A stretch of 64,000 bases of DNA, from positions 1-64,000 of the forward strand of contig NZ_JAGHQW010000034.1 of the NCBI RefSeq assembly GCF_017744115.1, written 5' to 3'. The position numbers were made by a program, and so were the translations under genes. This document shows positions 20,399 through 29,049 of the stretch, piece after piece. Origin of the DNA: Salinisphaera sp. G21_0. Lineage in GTDB: Bacteria > Pseudomonadota > Gammaproteobacteria > Pseudomonadales > Endozoicomonadaceae. The notes below the pieces were generated by a model that ran no database searches, was not told the DNA's origin, and saw only the letters and a program-made list of their open reading frames with translations. Numbering within the stretch: the stretch's first letter is position 1; each line of letters starts with the position of its first letter.

Positions 20399-20626
20399 TT
20401 ATTTATTCTTATTTGTTGTGAAATTTAAAAAAACGCTGCCCGCTTCCCGCTGCCCGAAAAAGACAGGCCGCTTTTTAGGTGGCAGCTTGCAGGTGTCCGG
20501 CGACGGGTGGTGACCTTAACAAGTCTCAGTCAAATGTGGAACTTATTCCCAGGTGTTTTTTTCGTGAGATTCAGTCCTGGGCGCGTCTGCTATTTATGCA
20601 AAAAATTTCATCAGAATTAAAAATAA

Positions 20627-20650
20627 GATCAATATTTATCAATATTGATC
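20627..20650. promoter_or_regulatory. Palindrome overlapping the ptcA FNR box
   Basis: GATCAATAT (20627-20635) and ATATTGATC (20642-20650) form perfect 9-bp arms around six bases. The right arm overlaps the left half of the FNR-type box of the ptcA promoter. GATAAATATCGG at 20663-20674 is also repeated at 20360-20371 beside the opposite promoter. These are candidate operators for the TetR-type regulator, placed to compete with activation. Confidence 0.4.
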
Positions 20651-20685
20651 TGAGTCAATACTGATAAATATCGGGATTTTATAGT
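20645..20685 (+). promoter_or_regulatory. FNR-type class II promoter for ptcA-arcC
   Basis: TTGATCTGAGTCAA (20645-20658) matches the FNR consensus at 9 of 10 defined bases. TATAGT at 20680-20685 is a good -10. The predicted start near 20692 puts the box centre at about -41. The arrangement predicts induction in low oxygen, as known for arginine deiminase genes under ANR in pseudomonads. Confidence 0.6.
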
Positions 20686-20837
20686 GTGCCCAACGACGAG
20701 AGCACAGACGACAACAGTGCTCCTAATGCATCAGTTTCCAAGACCTGCTGATGGAGACACCATCAGTTCCAAGAAAAGTCAGTTGCACTGCTCTGGGCAA
20801 ACAGGGCGTGCACTCCATAAAGACCAGGAGTATTACC

Positions 20838-21884
20838 ATGAAACTGCCATCTTCCAGTGCTACCGACCTGCACAAGCCAGAACTGAAGCACTTCCTGAAA
20901 ACTCAGGATTACACCCGTGAAGATCTGGAAGGCATTCTGGAATTGATGAGCCTTCTTAAAGAAGCCCGCAAGGCCAATGCTGTTCCTCAATTGTTCAAAG
21001 GCAAGTCCGTTGCCATGATTTTTGAGCAGCCATCTACCCGTACCCGCGTTTCCTTTGAAACCGCAGCCACCATCCTGGGTGGACATGGACTGTTCCTGTC
21101 ACCAAAAGATATCCACCTGGGTGCGAAAGAGAGCCTGGCAGACACTGGTCGTGTACTTTCCCGTATGTGTGACGTTATCCTGGCCCGTGTAGATGACCAT
21201 AAAACGGTCGAAGGCCTGGCTGAACACGCCTCTGTTCCGGTTATCAATGGTCTCTGTGACTGGCTGCACCCAACCCAGATGATGGCTGACCTGTTCACCA
21301 TGATGGAACACCTGCCTGAAGGCAAGAAAATGGACGATCTGACCGTTGCCTTCGTTGGTGATGCCACTAACGTCTGCTCCGACCTGATGTTCTGCTGCAC
21401 CAAATTTGGCATGCACTTCAAACACATTGGCCCTGAAAAGTATCAGGCTCCTCAGCTGTGGCAGGATATCGCCAAAGAAAACTGCGAAATTTACGGTGGT
21501 CGCCTCACCGTGACTGACGACACCAACGAAGTAGAAGGCTGTGACATTATTGTTGCTGACAGCTTCTACTGGTTCGGTCAGGAAGCTGAAAAAGAAGAGC
21601 GTCTGGCTACCTTCATCCCCAACTATGTGGTGACTGAAGAGATGATGGCCAGAGCCGGTGAAAATGCCATGTTCATGCACTGCCTGCCTGCCAATGACCA
21701 ACGCGAGTGCACCAGGGAAGTCATGGATGGACCACGCTCCGTGATCTTTGACGAAGCAGAAAACCGCCTGACCGCACAGATGGCCCTGCTGGTTTACCTG
21801 ACTCATAAGCATATTGAAGTGCCAACTGAAGAAACACTGGCTTACCATCAGGATCGTATCGAAACCTTCCTCAGCCGATTCTAA
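20838..21884 (+). CDS. ptcA: Putrescine carbamoyltransferase
   Basis: Transfers the carbamoyl group of N-carbamoylputrescine to phosphate, giving putrescine and carbamoyl phosphate. It is an aspartate/ornithine carbamoyltransferase-fold enzyme of 348 residues. The carbamoyl phosphate motif FEQPSTRTRVSFE and the MHCLPAN loop are present. LGGHGLFLSPKDIHLGAKES and VEHLPEGKK-type MEHLPEGKKMDDL resemble enterococcal PTC more than ornithine transcarbamylase, and the context (aguA, arcC, no arcA) supports that. AGGAG seven bases before ATG 20838 fixes the start; an in-frame codon at 20751 would add 29 unlikely residues. Confidence 0.92.
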   Translation: MKLPSSSATDLHKPELKHFLKTQDYTREDLEGILELMSLLKEARKANAVPQLFKGKSVAMIFEQPSTRTRVSFETAATILGGHGLFLSPKDIHLGAKESLADTGRVLSRMCDVILARVDDHKTVEGLAEHASVPVINGLCDWLHPTQMMADLFTMMEHLPEGKKMDDLTVAFVGDATNVCSDLMFCCTKFGMHFKHIGPEKYQAPQLWQDIAKENCEIYGGRLTVTDDTNEVEGCDIIVADSFYWFGQEAEKEERLATFIPNYVVTEEMMARAGENAMFMHCLPANDQRECTREVMDGPRSVIFDEAENRLTAQMALLVYLTHKHIEVPTEETLAYHQDRIETFLSRF

Positions 21885-21894
21885 TCAACCGTTT

Positions 21895-21926
21895 TGGTGG
21901 CCCGACTTCGGGCTGCCATTTTTGTT
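21895..21926 (+). terminator. Hairpin with T-run between ptcA and arcC
   Basis: GGTGGCCCGA and TCGGGCTGCC form a mostly paired stem with a tiny loop, followed by ATTTTTG. Since arcC begins about 40 bp further on with no separate promoter seen, it is probably a partial terminator that keeps arcC below ptcA. Confidence 0.55.
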
Positions 21927-21963
21927 TCTGATTCAACCTCAATAAATCATAACGAGGGCTTTT

Positions 21964-22872
21964 ATGGATAAGCCTATTCTGGTTGTCGCTATCGGTGGTA
22001 ATGCACTGCTGCAGCGTGGCGAGTTAATGAGCTGTGAAAATCAACGGAAAAGTGTTGCCGCCACTGCCCAGTCACTGGCCAAACTGAGCGAAAATTATCG
22101 TCTGGTTATTGTGCACGGTAATGGCCCGCAGGTTGGCCTGCTGGCTTTGCAAAACCTCTCTTATCGTGACTGCCCGCCATACCCGATGGATGTTCTGGGC
22201 GCTGAAACCCAGGGTATGATTGGCTATTTACTGGAGCAGGGCATCCGCAAAGAACTGCCCCAAGCGGAAGTGACCACCCTGGTGACCCAGGTTTTGGTGG
22301 ATGCCAATGATCCGTCTATTGCCGATCCATCGAAGTTTATCGGTCCTGTATATGACAGGGAAACCGCTGAAAAGCTGGCGGCAGAGCATGGCTGGACCAT
22401 CAAACCCGATGGTGCTTACTGGCGTCGTGTCGTTCCTTCACCGGCTCCGGTCAAAGTCATGGAAACGGATGCCATCAAGTGCCTTCTGGATCGCAACCAT
22501 ATTGTTATCTGTGGCGGCGGCGGTGGTGTACCAGTGGTAAAAAATGGCCCGGACATTGAAGGTTTTGAGGCCGTTATCGACAAGGATGCCACAGCGTCCA
22601 TGCTGGCTCAGGAGATCGGGGCTGCCGAGCTACTTATTCTGACCGATGGCGCTCATGTGTGTGTCGACTGGGGCAAGCCAAGCGAACGACCATTGACTGA
22701 TGTTACTGTCGCCGAAATGAGAGGCTATGCCTTCGCTGCCGGATCTATGGGACCCAAAGTGGATGCCTGCTGTGCCTTTGCCGAGAAGACCGGAGGTATT
22801 GGTAATATCGGTGATTTATACCATGCTCTGGATGTGATGAACCGGACGACAGGCACCCGTATCCACCGTTAA
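21964..22872 (+). CDS. arcC: Carbamate kinase
   Basis: Makes ATP from carbamoyl phosphate and ADP, releasing ammonia and CO2: the energy-yielding last step of the agmatine pathway. 302 residues with the family signatures VVAIGGNALLQRGE, VIVHGNGPQVGLLALQN, VICGGGGGVPVV and GSMGPKVDACCAF. It lies 80 bp after ptcA on the same strand. No arginine deiminase or ornithine transcarbamylase gene is in the window, so here it serves agmatine. Confidence 0.95.
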   Translation: MDKPILVVAIGGNALLQRGELMSCENQRKSVAATAQSLAKLSENYRLVIVHGNGPQVGLLALQNLSYRDCPPYPMDVLGAETQGMIGYLLEQGIRKELPQAEVTTLVTQVLVDANDPSIADPSKFIGPVYDRETAEKLAAEHGWTIKPDGAYWRRVVPSPAPVKVMETDAIKCLLDRNHIVICGGGGGVPVVKNGPDIEGFEAVIDKDATASMLAQEIGAAELLILTDGAHVCVDWGKPSERPLTDVTVAEMRGYAFAAGSMGPKVDACCAFAEKTGGIGNIGDLYHALDVMNRTTGTRIHR

Positions 22873-22883
22873 TCTGAACAACG

Positions 22884-22919
22884 CCTGATGGTTAACTACT
22901 TAATCATCAGGTTCTTTTT
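22884..22919 (+). terminator. Intrinsic terminator after arcC
   Basis: CCTGATG ... CATCAGG (22884-22911), with inner TTAA/TTAA pairing, forms a stem followed at once by TTCTTTTT. It ends the ptcA-arcC transcript. Confidence 0.8.
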
Positions 22920-23057
22920 CAGCACCTATTCGATTTCTTGCCAATGGCACCTAAACCTTTTCATTTAAGCTAACCCGCCCATTGCATTAGCATATTTCTT
23001 TAACGCAAATCAGCACTATGCAGTAAAAATCGCAGTGACAATCTGAGGCAGTAGCTA

Positions 23058-24995
23058 ATGAACCCAATAAAAATAACATCGTTACAAGATTTAGAGCAGC
23101 TGGAAAAAGATTACCCCTATGAAAGCCTGAGTCAGTTTGAAAGCACTTACGAAGCTATTATGACCAGCGCCCATTTGCGCCCCGGCAAAACCGCCTTATC
23201 CTTTTTTTTAAAGGGCAGTGAATACGCTTCAGCCCATACCATAACCTATGGGTCATTGATTGCTCATATCAATCAGACCGCCAACTTTTTCCACTCCATT
23301 GGCTTGGGCCCGGATGATGTTGTGGCATTTATCATGCCCAATCTGCCGGAAACTCATTACGTCATCTGGGGTGGTGAGGCTTGCTGTCAGGTATTGGCCA
23401 TCAACCCATTATTAGAGTCAGAACAAATTAAAGATCTGATTAATTCTGTCAATACGAAAGCTGTGGTTACCATGAATCCAATGAAAAACATTGATTTATG
23501 GCCCAAGCTGGAACCCATTATTCCGCAGCTGACCAGTGTTGAACATGTGATCGGTGTAGATATCGCACACTATGTACAGGGATTGACCGGTCCAATCGCC
23601 AGAATGATTCAACGAAGGATGCGTAAATCCATTTCCATGCCTGCCGGTAAAACCTATTACAACTTTACGCAAAGCATCAAAAAACAAAATGCCGATCAAT
23701 TAATGTTTGATCGACAGTTCACCAAAGACACCATTTCATCCCTGTTTTGTACCGGCGGAACCACCGGTTTGCCAAAAATTGCACGTCGCACACACGCTAA
23801 TGAACTGTTTAATGCCCGCGCATTGCAAATGATGAGTCAAAGTACCATGACATCGGAGAAATCCATACTGGGGGGCTTGCCCCTGTTCCATGTCAATGGT
23901 GCCCTGGTCACCGGACTGGTGCCGCTGATGATCGGTGCATCCGTCGTTATCTGCACACCACAGGGCTACCGTGGCGAAGATGTTTTTCCGAATTTCTGGG
24001 ATATCATTGCGCACTTTAAAGTATCGGCATTCAGTGGTGTGCCCACGGTATACTCGACCCTGATGAACTACCCAACGAAGGGTAAAGACTTATCGTCATT
24101 AGACGCAGCCATCTGTGGCGCTGCACCGTTACCCGTGGAAGTGGCCCGTTCATTTCAAGAGGCTACCGGCGTTGAAATCCTGGAAGGTTATGGGTTAACA
24201 GAGGCCACATGCGCATCCAGCTTGAATTTATTGCACGGCAAGAAAAAGATTGGCTCTATTGGTATACGCATCCCCTATCAACAAATGGTTTGTGCTGAAC
24301 TGAAAGACAATAAAGTAGTACGTATTTGCGATACCGATGAAATTGGCGCACTGATCATGAGAGGGCCTAATTTATCGTTAGGTTATCAATTGGAACATCA
24401 GAATGAGGGCCTGTGGGTCACTGACGACAATGGTGATACATGGCTCAATTCCGGCGACCTGGCACGACAGGATTCCGATGGTTACTTCTGGCTGACCGGT
24501 CGTAAAAAAGAGCTGATTGTTCGGGGTGGCCATAATATTGAACCAAAACTGATTGAAGAAACCATGTGCAAGCACCCCGACGTCGCTTTGGCAGCAGCTG
24601 TTGGCCGACCGGATGCCCATGCAGGTGAAGTGCCGGTTTGCTATGTACAGATAGCAGATAACAGTCAGGTGTCAGATACAGAGCTATTGGCTTTCGCCAG
24701 TAAAGAGATTCAGGAAAAAGCAGCTATTCCAAAAGCCGTTCACAAGGTCACGGAGCTGCCATTAACCGCCATTGGCAAGGTATACAAGCCCAAACTTGAA
24801 ATGCAGGAAATTGAAAAGTGTGTCACTGCCCTGGCCATGAAGGAGCTGCCGGAAGTACCTGTAAAAGTGGTGGTAAAACAGGACCCCAAATACGGCGTTC
24901 TGGCAGATATTAATCTGGGTGAGTGTGATACGACAGACAAGGCGCAATTTGAAAAGCTACTGGGTAGTTATACGTTTAAGTCTGTTCTGTCTTAG
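23058..24995 (+). CDS. AMP-dependent acyl-CoA synthetase
   Basis: An ANL-superfamily adenylating enzyme of 645 residues, activating a carboxylic acid to its CoA thioester with ATP. The phosphate loop is CTGGTTGLPK (residues 231-240), a variant of TSGTTGxPK. The A5 motif EGYGLTEAT and the A7/A8 region LNSGDLARQDSDGYFWLTGRKKELI follow, with the C-terminal lysine motif TAIGKVYKPKL. The family includes fatty-acid, steroid and aromatic acid ligases; the substrate is not readable. It opens the accessory lipid/alcohol region and is possibly the last step after the aldehyde dehydrogenase at 27568. Confidence 0.9.
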   Translation: MNPIKITSLQDLEQLEKDYPYESLSQFESTYEAIMTSAHLRPGKTALSFFLKGSEYASAHTITYGSLIAHINQTANFFHSIGLGPDDVVAFIMPNLPETHYVIWGGEACCQVLAINPLLESEQIKDLINSVNTKAVVTMNPMKNIDLWPKLEPIIPQLTSVEHVIGVDIAHYVQGLTGPIARMIQRRMRKSISMPAGKTYYNFTQSIKKQNADQLMFDRQFTKDTISSLFCTGGTTGLPKIARRTHANELFNARALQMMSQSTMTSEKSILGGLPLFHVNGALVTGLVPLMIGASVVICTPQGYRGEDVFPNFWDIIAHFKVSAFSGVPTVYSTLMNYPTKGKDLSSLDAAICGAAPLPVEVARSFQEATGVEILEGYGLTEATCASSLNLLHGKKKIGSIGIRIPYQQMVCAELKDNKVVRICDTDEIGALIMRGPNLSLGYQLEHQNEGLWVTDDNGDTWLNSGDLARQDSDGYFWLTGRKKELIVRGGHNIEPKLIEETMCKHPDVALAAAVGRPDAHAGEVPVCYVQIADNSQVSDTELLAFASKEIQEKAAIPKAVHKVTELPLTAIGKVYKPKLEMQEIEKCVTALAMKELPEVPVKVVVKQDPKYGVLADINLGECDTTDKAQFEKLLGSYTFKSVLS

Positions 24996-25029
24996 TTTTT
25001 ATAATTATCAATTCACGAAAACCTGAAAA

Positions 25030-25055
25030 CCACAGCAGGTCCGGTTCTGCTGTGG
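25030..25055 (-). terminator. Hairpin between the convergent acyl-CoA ligase and NEL genes
   Basis: Perfect 9-bp stem CCACAGCAG/CTGCTGTGG around eight bases. On the minus strand it is followed by GTTTTCAGGTTTTC, so it best serves the NEL effector transcript, though it may stop both convergent messages. Confidence 0.6.
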
Positions 25056-25085
25056 CAGGTCATCAGGTGACACTCAGGCACCCGT

Positions 25086-26987
25086 TCAGTCTTCATCTTT
25101 TGCAGGGGCGGGAACCGCCTCTATGAGCTTTTTAACATCCGACCAGTCCAGTGGGGTTCGGGTGTAAGGGTGCAGACCATCGAGCATGTAACTATTGACG
25201 AGGCCGTAGTAACTGAAATGTTGATTACCCAGACCAACCATCTCATCGGTTTTTACATTAAGTAAAGAACAGTCATCAATACGATCTACAGTCATCGGTT
25301 CAAGTTCATCAAAGGGCCGCACTGCCTGCTGGCGCTGAAATTTCTGCCAGGGTTCCCACTGGGCGAGAAAGTCCTCAAGCGCTGCTTCCGTACAGGATTC
25401 TTCAATGTTGACGCGAGCCCTGGCAATGTCCTCATCTTCCACCAAAGCACACTTACGGAATAACATATTTTGGGTTGATCCGGGAATCTTGAAGAACTTG
25501 CTTAATTCAATCCGAAACGCGAGTTCAACCTCAATCTCATCCACCAAGGTAAGTGTTTGCATATGTAATCTGGCGATTGCCTTGATCATTTCCAGAATCA
25601 TCATTTGCAGACCCAGCGCCTTCAACTCAGTGGAGTCATGCTTTTCAACCGCCATGGTTTGGGCAGATGTCAGTAATTGCATTGTTTCCAGGTCATCCAG
25701 GGCCAGGATAACCCGGTCATCACAGGAAATGCCAGCATAGGATAAACGATCCAGAGCATCATCCCGAAACTGGTCATTATCGGCCAGTAATGACATGACC
25801 GCCATTACCCGTTGGGCCAGGACAGGACGGGTAGCCAGGTTCTGGTAATCTGCAGTGCCTGTCAATCGCTCCAGAAATTCAGTAAGGCGATCGTCAGGGA
25901 CAAGCGCCGGTGTTTCGGAATCGGTTGATGCCAACTCCCTCCAAAATTCCAAGCCTTCTTGCAGTGATTCAAACACATGCTCAGAGTTCCCTCTGCCCAT
26001 GCCATAATGAATCTGCACTCCTTCGGGTTGCGGCATGCTGGACATACGTTGACGTAATTCATCAGACAACCCGGTATCAAAAATATAGACTACGCGGAGG
26101 CAACCATCTTCAATTCGTCCCAACTCCATAAACCAGTTAGGCAGTGCTGTCAGGCTAGTGCAACCATTAAGATACAGGTGGCCCCCACAGAATGGATTCG
26201 CAGGCAAAACTCTGAGGTCGGTGCAATAGGTAAGAGAAACACTGCCCCTTACGAAGAGCGTATCAGGCAGTTCAACCAGACGGGTCTCATCGAGATAAAG
26301 CTCGTACGCAGAGAGATTCCCGGGCAGTTCCCTGAGTCCAGTACAACGCCGGAGTGACAAAGCTTGCCCCACATTAAGGTCATCGGGCAGCTTAATGAGG
26401 TCTTCGCAATCATTAAGGTTAAGGCTTGCCTTCACAGTAAGCTTCTTGGGTAGCTCCGACAGCTTGCCGCAATATGCTAAATTAAGTCCGCCATCAAAGG
26501 TGAGATCCCCAGACAGGCTCTCCAGGTTGGGGCGATTTTCAAGTTTACAGTCGCCTTTGATGTGGATTTTCCCAGACAGAGTCACCAGGTCGGTGCTACC
26601 GAGCACAGAAAAATCGCCATGCACGGTGAGTTTTCCGGATATGTGTTTCAGGTTGACGCAATCGGTAAGAACAAAGCTCCCCGTCACGGTGAGCTGCATG
26701 GGTAGGGCGGCTGCCGGGCATTTGTCAATTGCAAGGTTACCCACAACCAGGTAATGGACATCGTTGGAAAAATTCCCCAGCAGAATTAACTCCTTCATTT
26801 CATCCGGGGTAACCGTTATTACCTCAGTGGCAACACGATCTTCCAATGATGCAGTTTCTGATGAGTAACAAGCTGTTCCAGACTGCGGGATATATGGTTG
26901 ACGTTGACCATCTTCATTATTGTTATCAGCATATGACGGTGTAGTTGCTACAGGTGTAGTGCCTGAAGCCACTGTATTGGCATCCAT
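25086..26987 (-). CDS. LRR-NEL E3 ubiquitin ligase-type effector
   Basis: 633 residues. An N-terminal polar region without Sec signal (1-55) is followed by an alpha-helical lead and about ten leucine-rich repeats in two styles (residues ~80-330). These include LSELPKKLTVKASLNLNDC, LPDDLNVGQALSLRRC and LPGNLSAYELYLDE, as in IpaH, SlrP and SspH. Residues ~335-560 fit the NEL domain, with the catalytic motif SCDDRV at Cys422 inside FRDDALDRLSYAGISCDDRV. NEL enzymes are secreted into host cells and ubiquitinate host proteins. About 60 extra C-terminal residues follow, resembling a U-box (see findings). Secretion by a type III system is inferred, not shown. It stands alone between two metabolic genes. 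Confidence 0.88.
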   Translation of the reverse strand: MDANTVASGTTPVATTPSYADNNNEDGQRQPYIPQSGTACYSSETASLEDRVATEVITVTPDEMKELILLGNFSNDVHYLVVGNLAIDKCPAAALPMQLTVTGSFVLTDCVNLKHISGKLTVHGDFSVLGSTDLVTLSGKIHIKGDCKLENRPNLESLSGDLTFDGGLNLAYCGKLSELPKKLTVKASLNLNDCEDLIKLPDDLNVGQALSLRRCTGLRELPGNLSAYELYLDETRLVELPDTLFVRGSVSLTYCTDLRVLPANPFCGGHLYLNGCTSLTALPNWFMELGRIEDGCLRVVYIFDTGLSDELRQRMSSMPQPEGVQIHYGMGRGNSEHVFESLQEGLEFWRELASTDSETPALVPDDRLTEFLERLTGTADYQNLATRPVLAQRVMAVMSLLADNDQFRDDALDRLSYAGISCDDRVILALDDLETMQLLTSAQTMAVEKHDSTELKALGLQMMILEMIKAIARLHMQTLTLVDEIEVELAFRIELSKFFKIPGSTQNMLFRKCALVEDEDIARARVNIEESCTEAALEDFLAQWEPWQKFQRQQAVRPFDELEPMTVDRIDDCSLLNVKTDEMVGLGNQHFSYYGLVNSYMLDGLHPYTRTPLDWSDVKKLIEAVPAPAKDED

Positions 26988-27264
26988 AATTCCTCCTTGT
27001 ATTGTTAACTTTATTTAATTGCTTGATAAACCATTTACAGTATTTTAAATGATTAAGTTACCTACCCCCGGATTTCATTCACGCCTAAATTAAATAGACT
27101 TGAAGTCATTCCAATCAAGTAAAAAATACGATTAAATTGAGAGTTAAAATTCTTTAATCAGTTAATCACTTGCTCCCGGGTAAATTAATAACCAATTGGT
27201 CATTAACGATAACATCTTGCCGAAACCAGGAAAAAGATAAGTTCTTCGTCCTGCTATGCCTTTT

Positions 27265-27439
27265 CTTAGGGTAGACATTAAACGCCTACTCCCCCGCTTG
27301 GGTAAGTTAAAGATCGAACCACGAAGGTCACGAAGAGCACAAAGAAGAGATTTTCTTTTCCTTCGTGCTCTTTGTGTTCTTCGTGGTTCCATCCGAAAAC
27401 CATTGAAAATGGAGGGGTAAGCTTAATGTCCACCCTAAG
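27265..27439. mobile_element. MITE family B, 175 bp, copy 2, with perfect 10-bp target duplication
   Basis: Same 17-bp inverted ends as 5842-6015 (CTTAGGGTAGACATTAA; right end one mismatch). It is flanked by TATGCCTTTT at 27255-27264 and TATGCCTTTT at 27440-27449, a perfect 10-bp target-site duplication. Removing element plus one repeat restores a continuous sequence upstream of the aldehyde dehydrogenase. Its perfect duplication suggests it is younger than copy 1. Confidence 0.93.
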
Positions 27440-27567
27440 TATGCCTTTTGTTAGCAACCCCTCCTTAAAGTATTAATTATCCGTTAACAGCGGATTTTTA
27501 TATGCTTGAAGCGATAAAAATACTCTGGTTTTCGACTGGCTCGATAACAAAATGGCAGGTAGCGAAT

Positions 27568-29025
27568 ATGACTTCTATGCAAATTCCAGGGCAAATTCAT
27601 GAATATCAGCGCCTGAGTCATTTGTTAACCCGGCAAAAAGCTGCCTTTTTAAACCAGCCCATGCCCAGTGCCAGGACGCGAATAGAAAAGCTGAATGCGT
27701 TAAAAGCATTAATCATTAACCATTCCGATGAAATCGTGGCAGCCATTAACGAGGACTTTAGCAATCGTGCAGAGTCCGAAACCATGCTGGCAGAAATATT
27801 TCCATTGCTGGACGCCATTGAGTACAGCAAGTCCCGCATCAAAAAATGGATGAAAACCGAACGTCGAAAAACACCTCTTAATCTGGCACCTGCCAGCGCT
27901 CATGTGATGTACCAGCCTATGGGGGTTATAGGTATTGTTGTGCCCTGGAATTTCCCAGTGTTTTTAGGTTTATCGCCCCTGGTATCAGCATTGGCGGCAG
28001 GTAACCGCGCCATGATCAAAATGTCGGAATTTGCACCCGGAACAGCGGATTTAATGCAGGCATTAATTGGCAGGTATTTCTCAGAAGACGATGTCACTGT
28101 AGTTACCGGTGAACTGGATGTAAGCACTGAGTTCACTAAATTACCCTTTGACCATCTGGTATTTACCGGTGCTACATCCGTGGGCAAGATCGTTATGAAG
28201 GCCGCCTCGGAACACTTGACACCGGTGACCCTGGAACTGGGTGGTAAGTCACCGGCCATTATTCATGAGTCATTCCCTATAGAAGAGGCTGCTGATCGAT
28301 TGGCCTTTGGTAAAGGTATGAATGCTGGTCAGATTTGCGTGTCACCGGACTATATCTTCTGCCCGGAAAACAAACTGGATGCTTTCGTCAATGCCTTTAT
28401 CAAATCCATGAGCCAGGCCTACCCGACCTTGCGTGATAATAAAGACTACACGGCCATTATCAACGATCGTCAGCTGCTCCGGCTAAAGAACTACCTGGAC
28501 GATGCGAAAGAAAAAGGCGCGACCATTGTTGAAATCAATCCTGCCCATGAAAGTTTCGAAGGCACTCGTAAGATGCCTATGACCCTGGTACTGAATACCA
28601 ATGACACCATGCTTATTGAACAGGAAGAAATTTTTGGTCCGCTGATTCCAGTGAAAACTTACCACCGAATTGAAGAAGCGCTTAAGTATGTTCATGACCG
28701 TGATCGGCCGCTTGCTCTCTACTATTTCGATTACGATAACAAGCGTGCCGAAACCATATTAAGCCAAACCCACTCTGGCGGTGTGTGCGTCAACGATACA
28801 CTGAGCCATGTAGCGGTAGACGATGCACCATTCGGTGGGATCGGCCCCTCCGGCATGGGGCATTACCACGGCAGAGAAGGCTTCGTGAACTTCAGTAAAG
28901 CGAAAACCATCGTGCGCAAAGGCCGGATTAATGTGACCAAAATGGTGGCTCCACCCTGGAACAACGCCATGTACAACATGCTGGTCAAATCGCTTTGGTT
29001 TAAGTTTAAGGTGTTAAAGCGGTAA
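27568..29025 (+). CDS. NAD(P)-dependent aldehyde dehydrogenase (coniferyl/long-chain aldehyde type)
   Basis: Oxidises an aldehyde to its acid. It belongs to the short class-3-like branch with conifer-aldehyde dehydrogenase. Visible are VGIVVPWNFPVFLGLSPL, the general-base region LELGGKSPAI (Glu223) and the catalytic AGQICVSPDY (Cys257). The C-terminus ends in hydrophobic WNNAMYNMLVKSLWFKFKVL, which could bind the membrane as in fatty aldehyde dehydrogenases. The frame opens at 27502, but ATG 27568 has an AGGT site and fits the family. It lies 24 bp ahead of the GMC oxidase, so the two are probably one transcript. Confidence 0.88.
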   Translation: MTSMQIPGQIHEYQRLSHLLTRQKAAFLNQPMPSARTRIEKLNALKALIINHSDEIVAAINEDFSNRAESETMLAEIFPLLDAIEYSKSRIKKWMKTERRKTPLNLAPASAHVMYQPMGVIGIVVPWNFPVFLGLSPLVSALAAGNRAMIKMSEFAPGTADLMQALIGRYFSEDDVTVVTGELDVSTEFTKLPFDHLVFTGATSVGKIVMKAASEHLTPVTLELGGKSPAIIHESFPIEEAADRLAFGKGMNAGQICVSPDYIFCPENKLDAFVNAFIKSMSQAYPTLRDNKDYTAIINDRQLLRLKNYLDDAKEKGATIVEINPAHESFEGTRKMPMTLVLNTNDTMLIEQEEIFGPLIPVKTYHRIEEALKYVHDRDRPLALYYFDYDNKRAETILSQTHSGGVCVNDTLSHVAVDDAPFGGIGPSGMGHYHGREGFVNFSKAKTIVRKGRINVTKMVAPPWNNAMYNMLVKSLWFKFKVLKR

Positions 29026-29049
29026 TCGATAATTAAAAAATTGAGAAGT

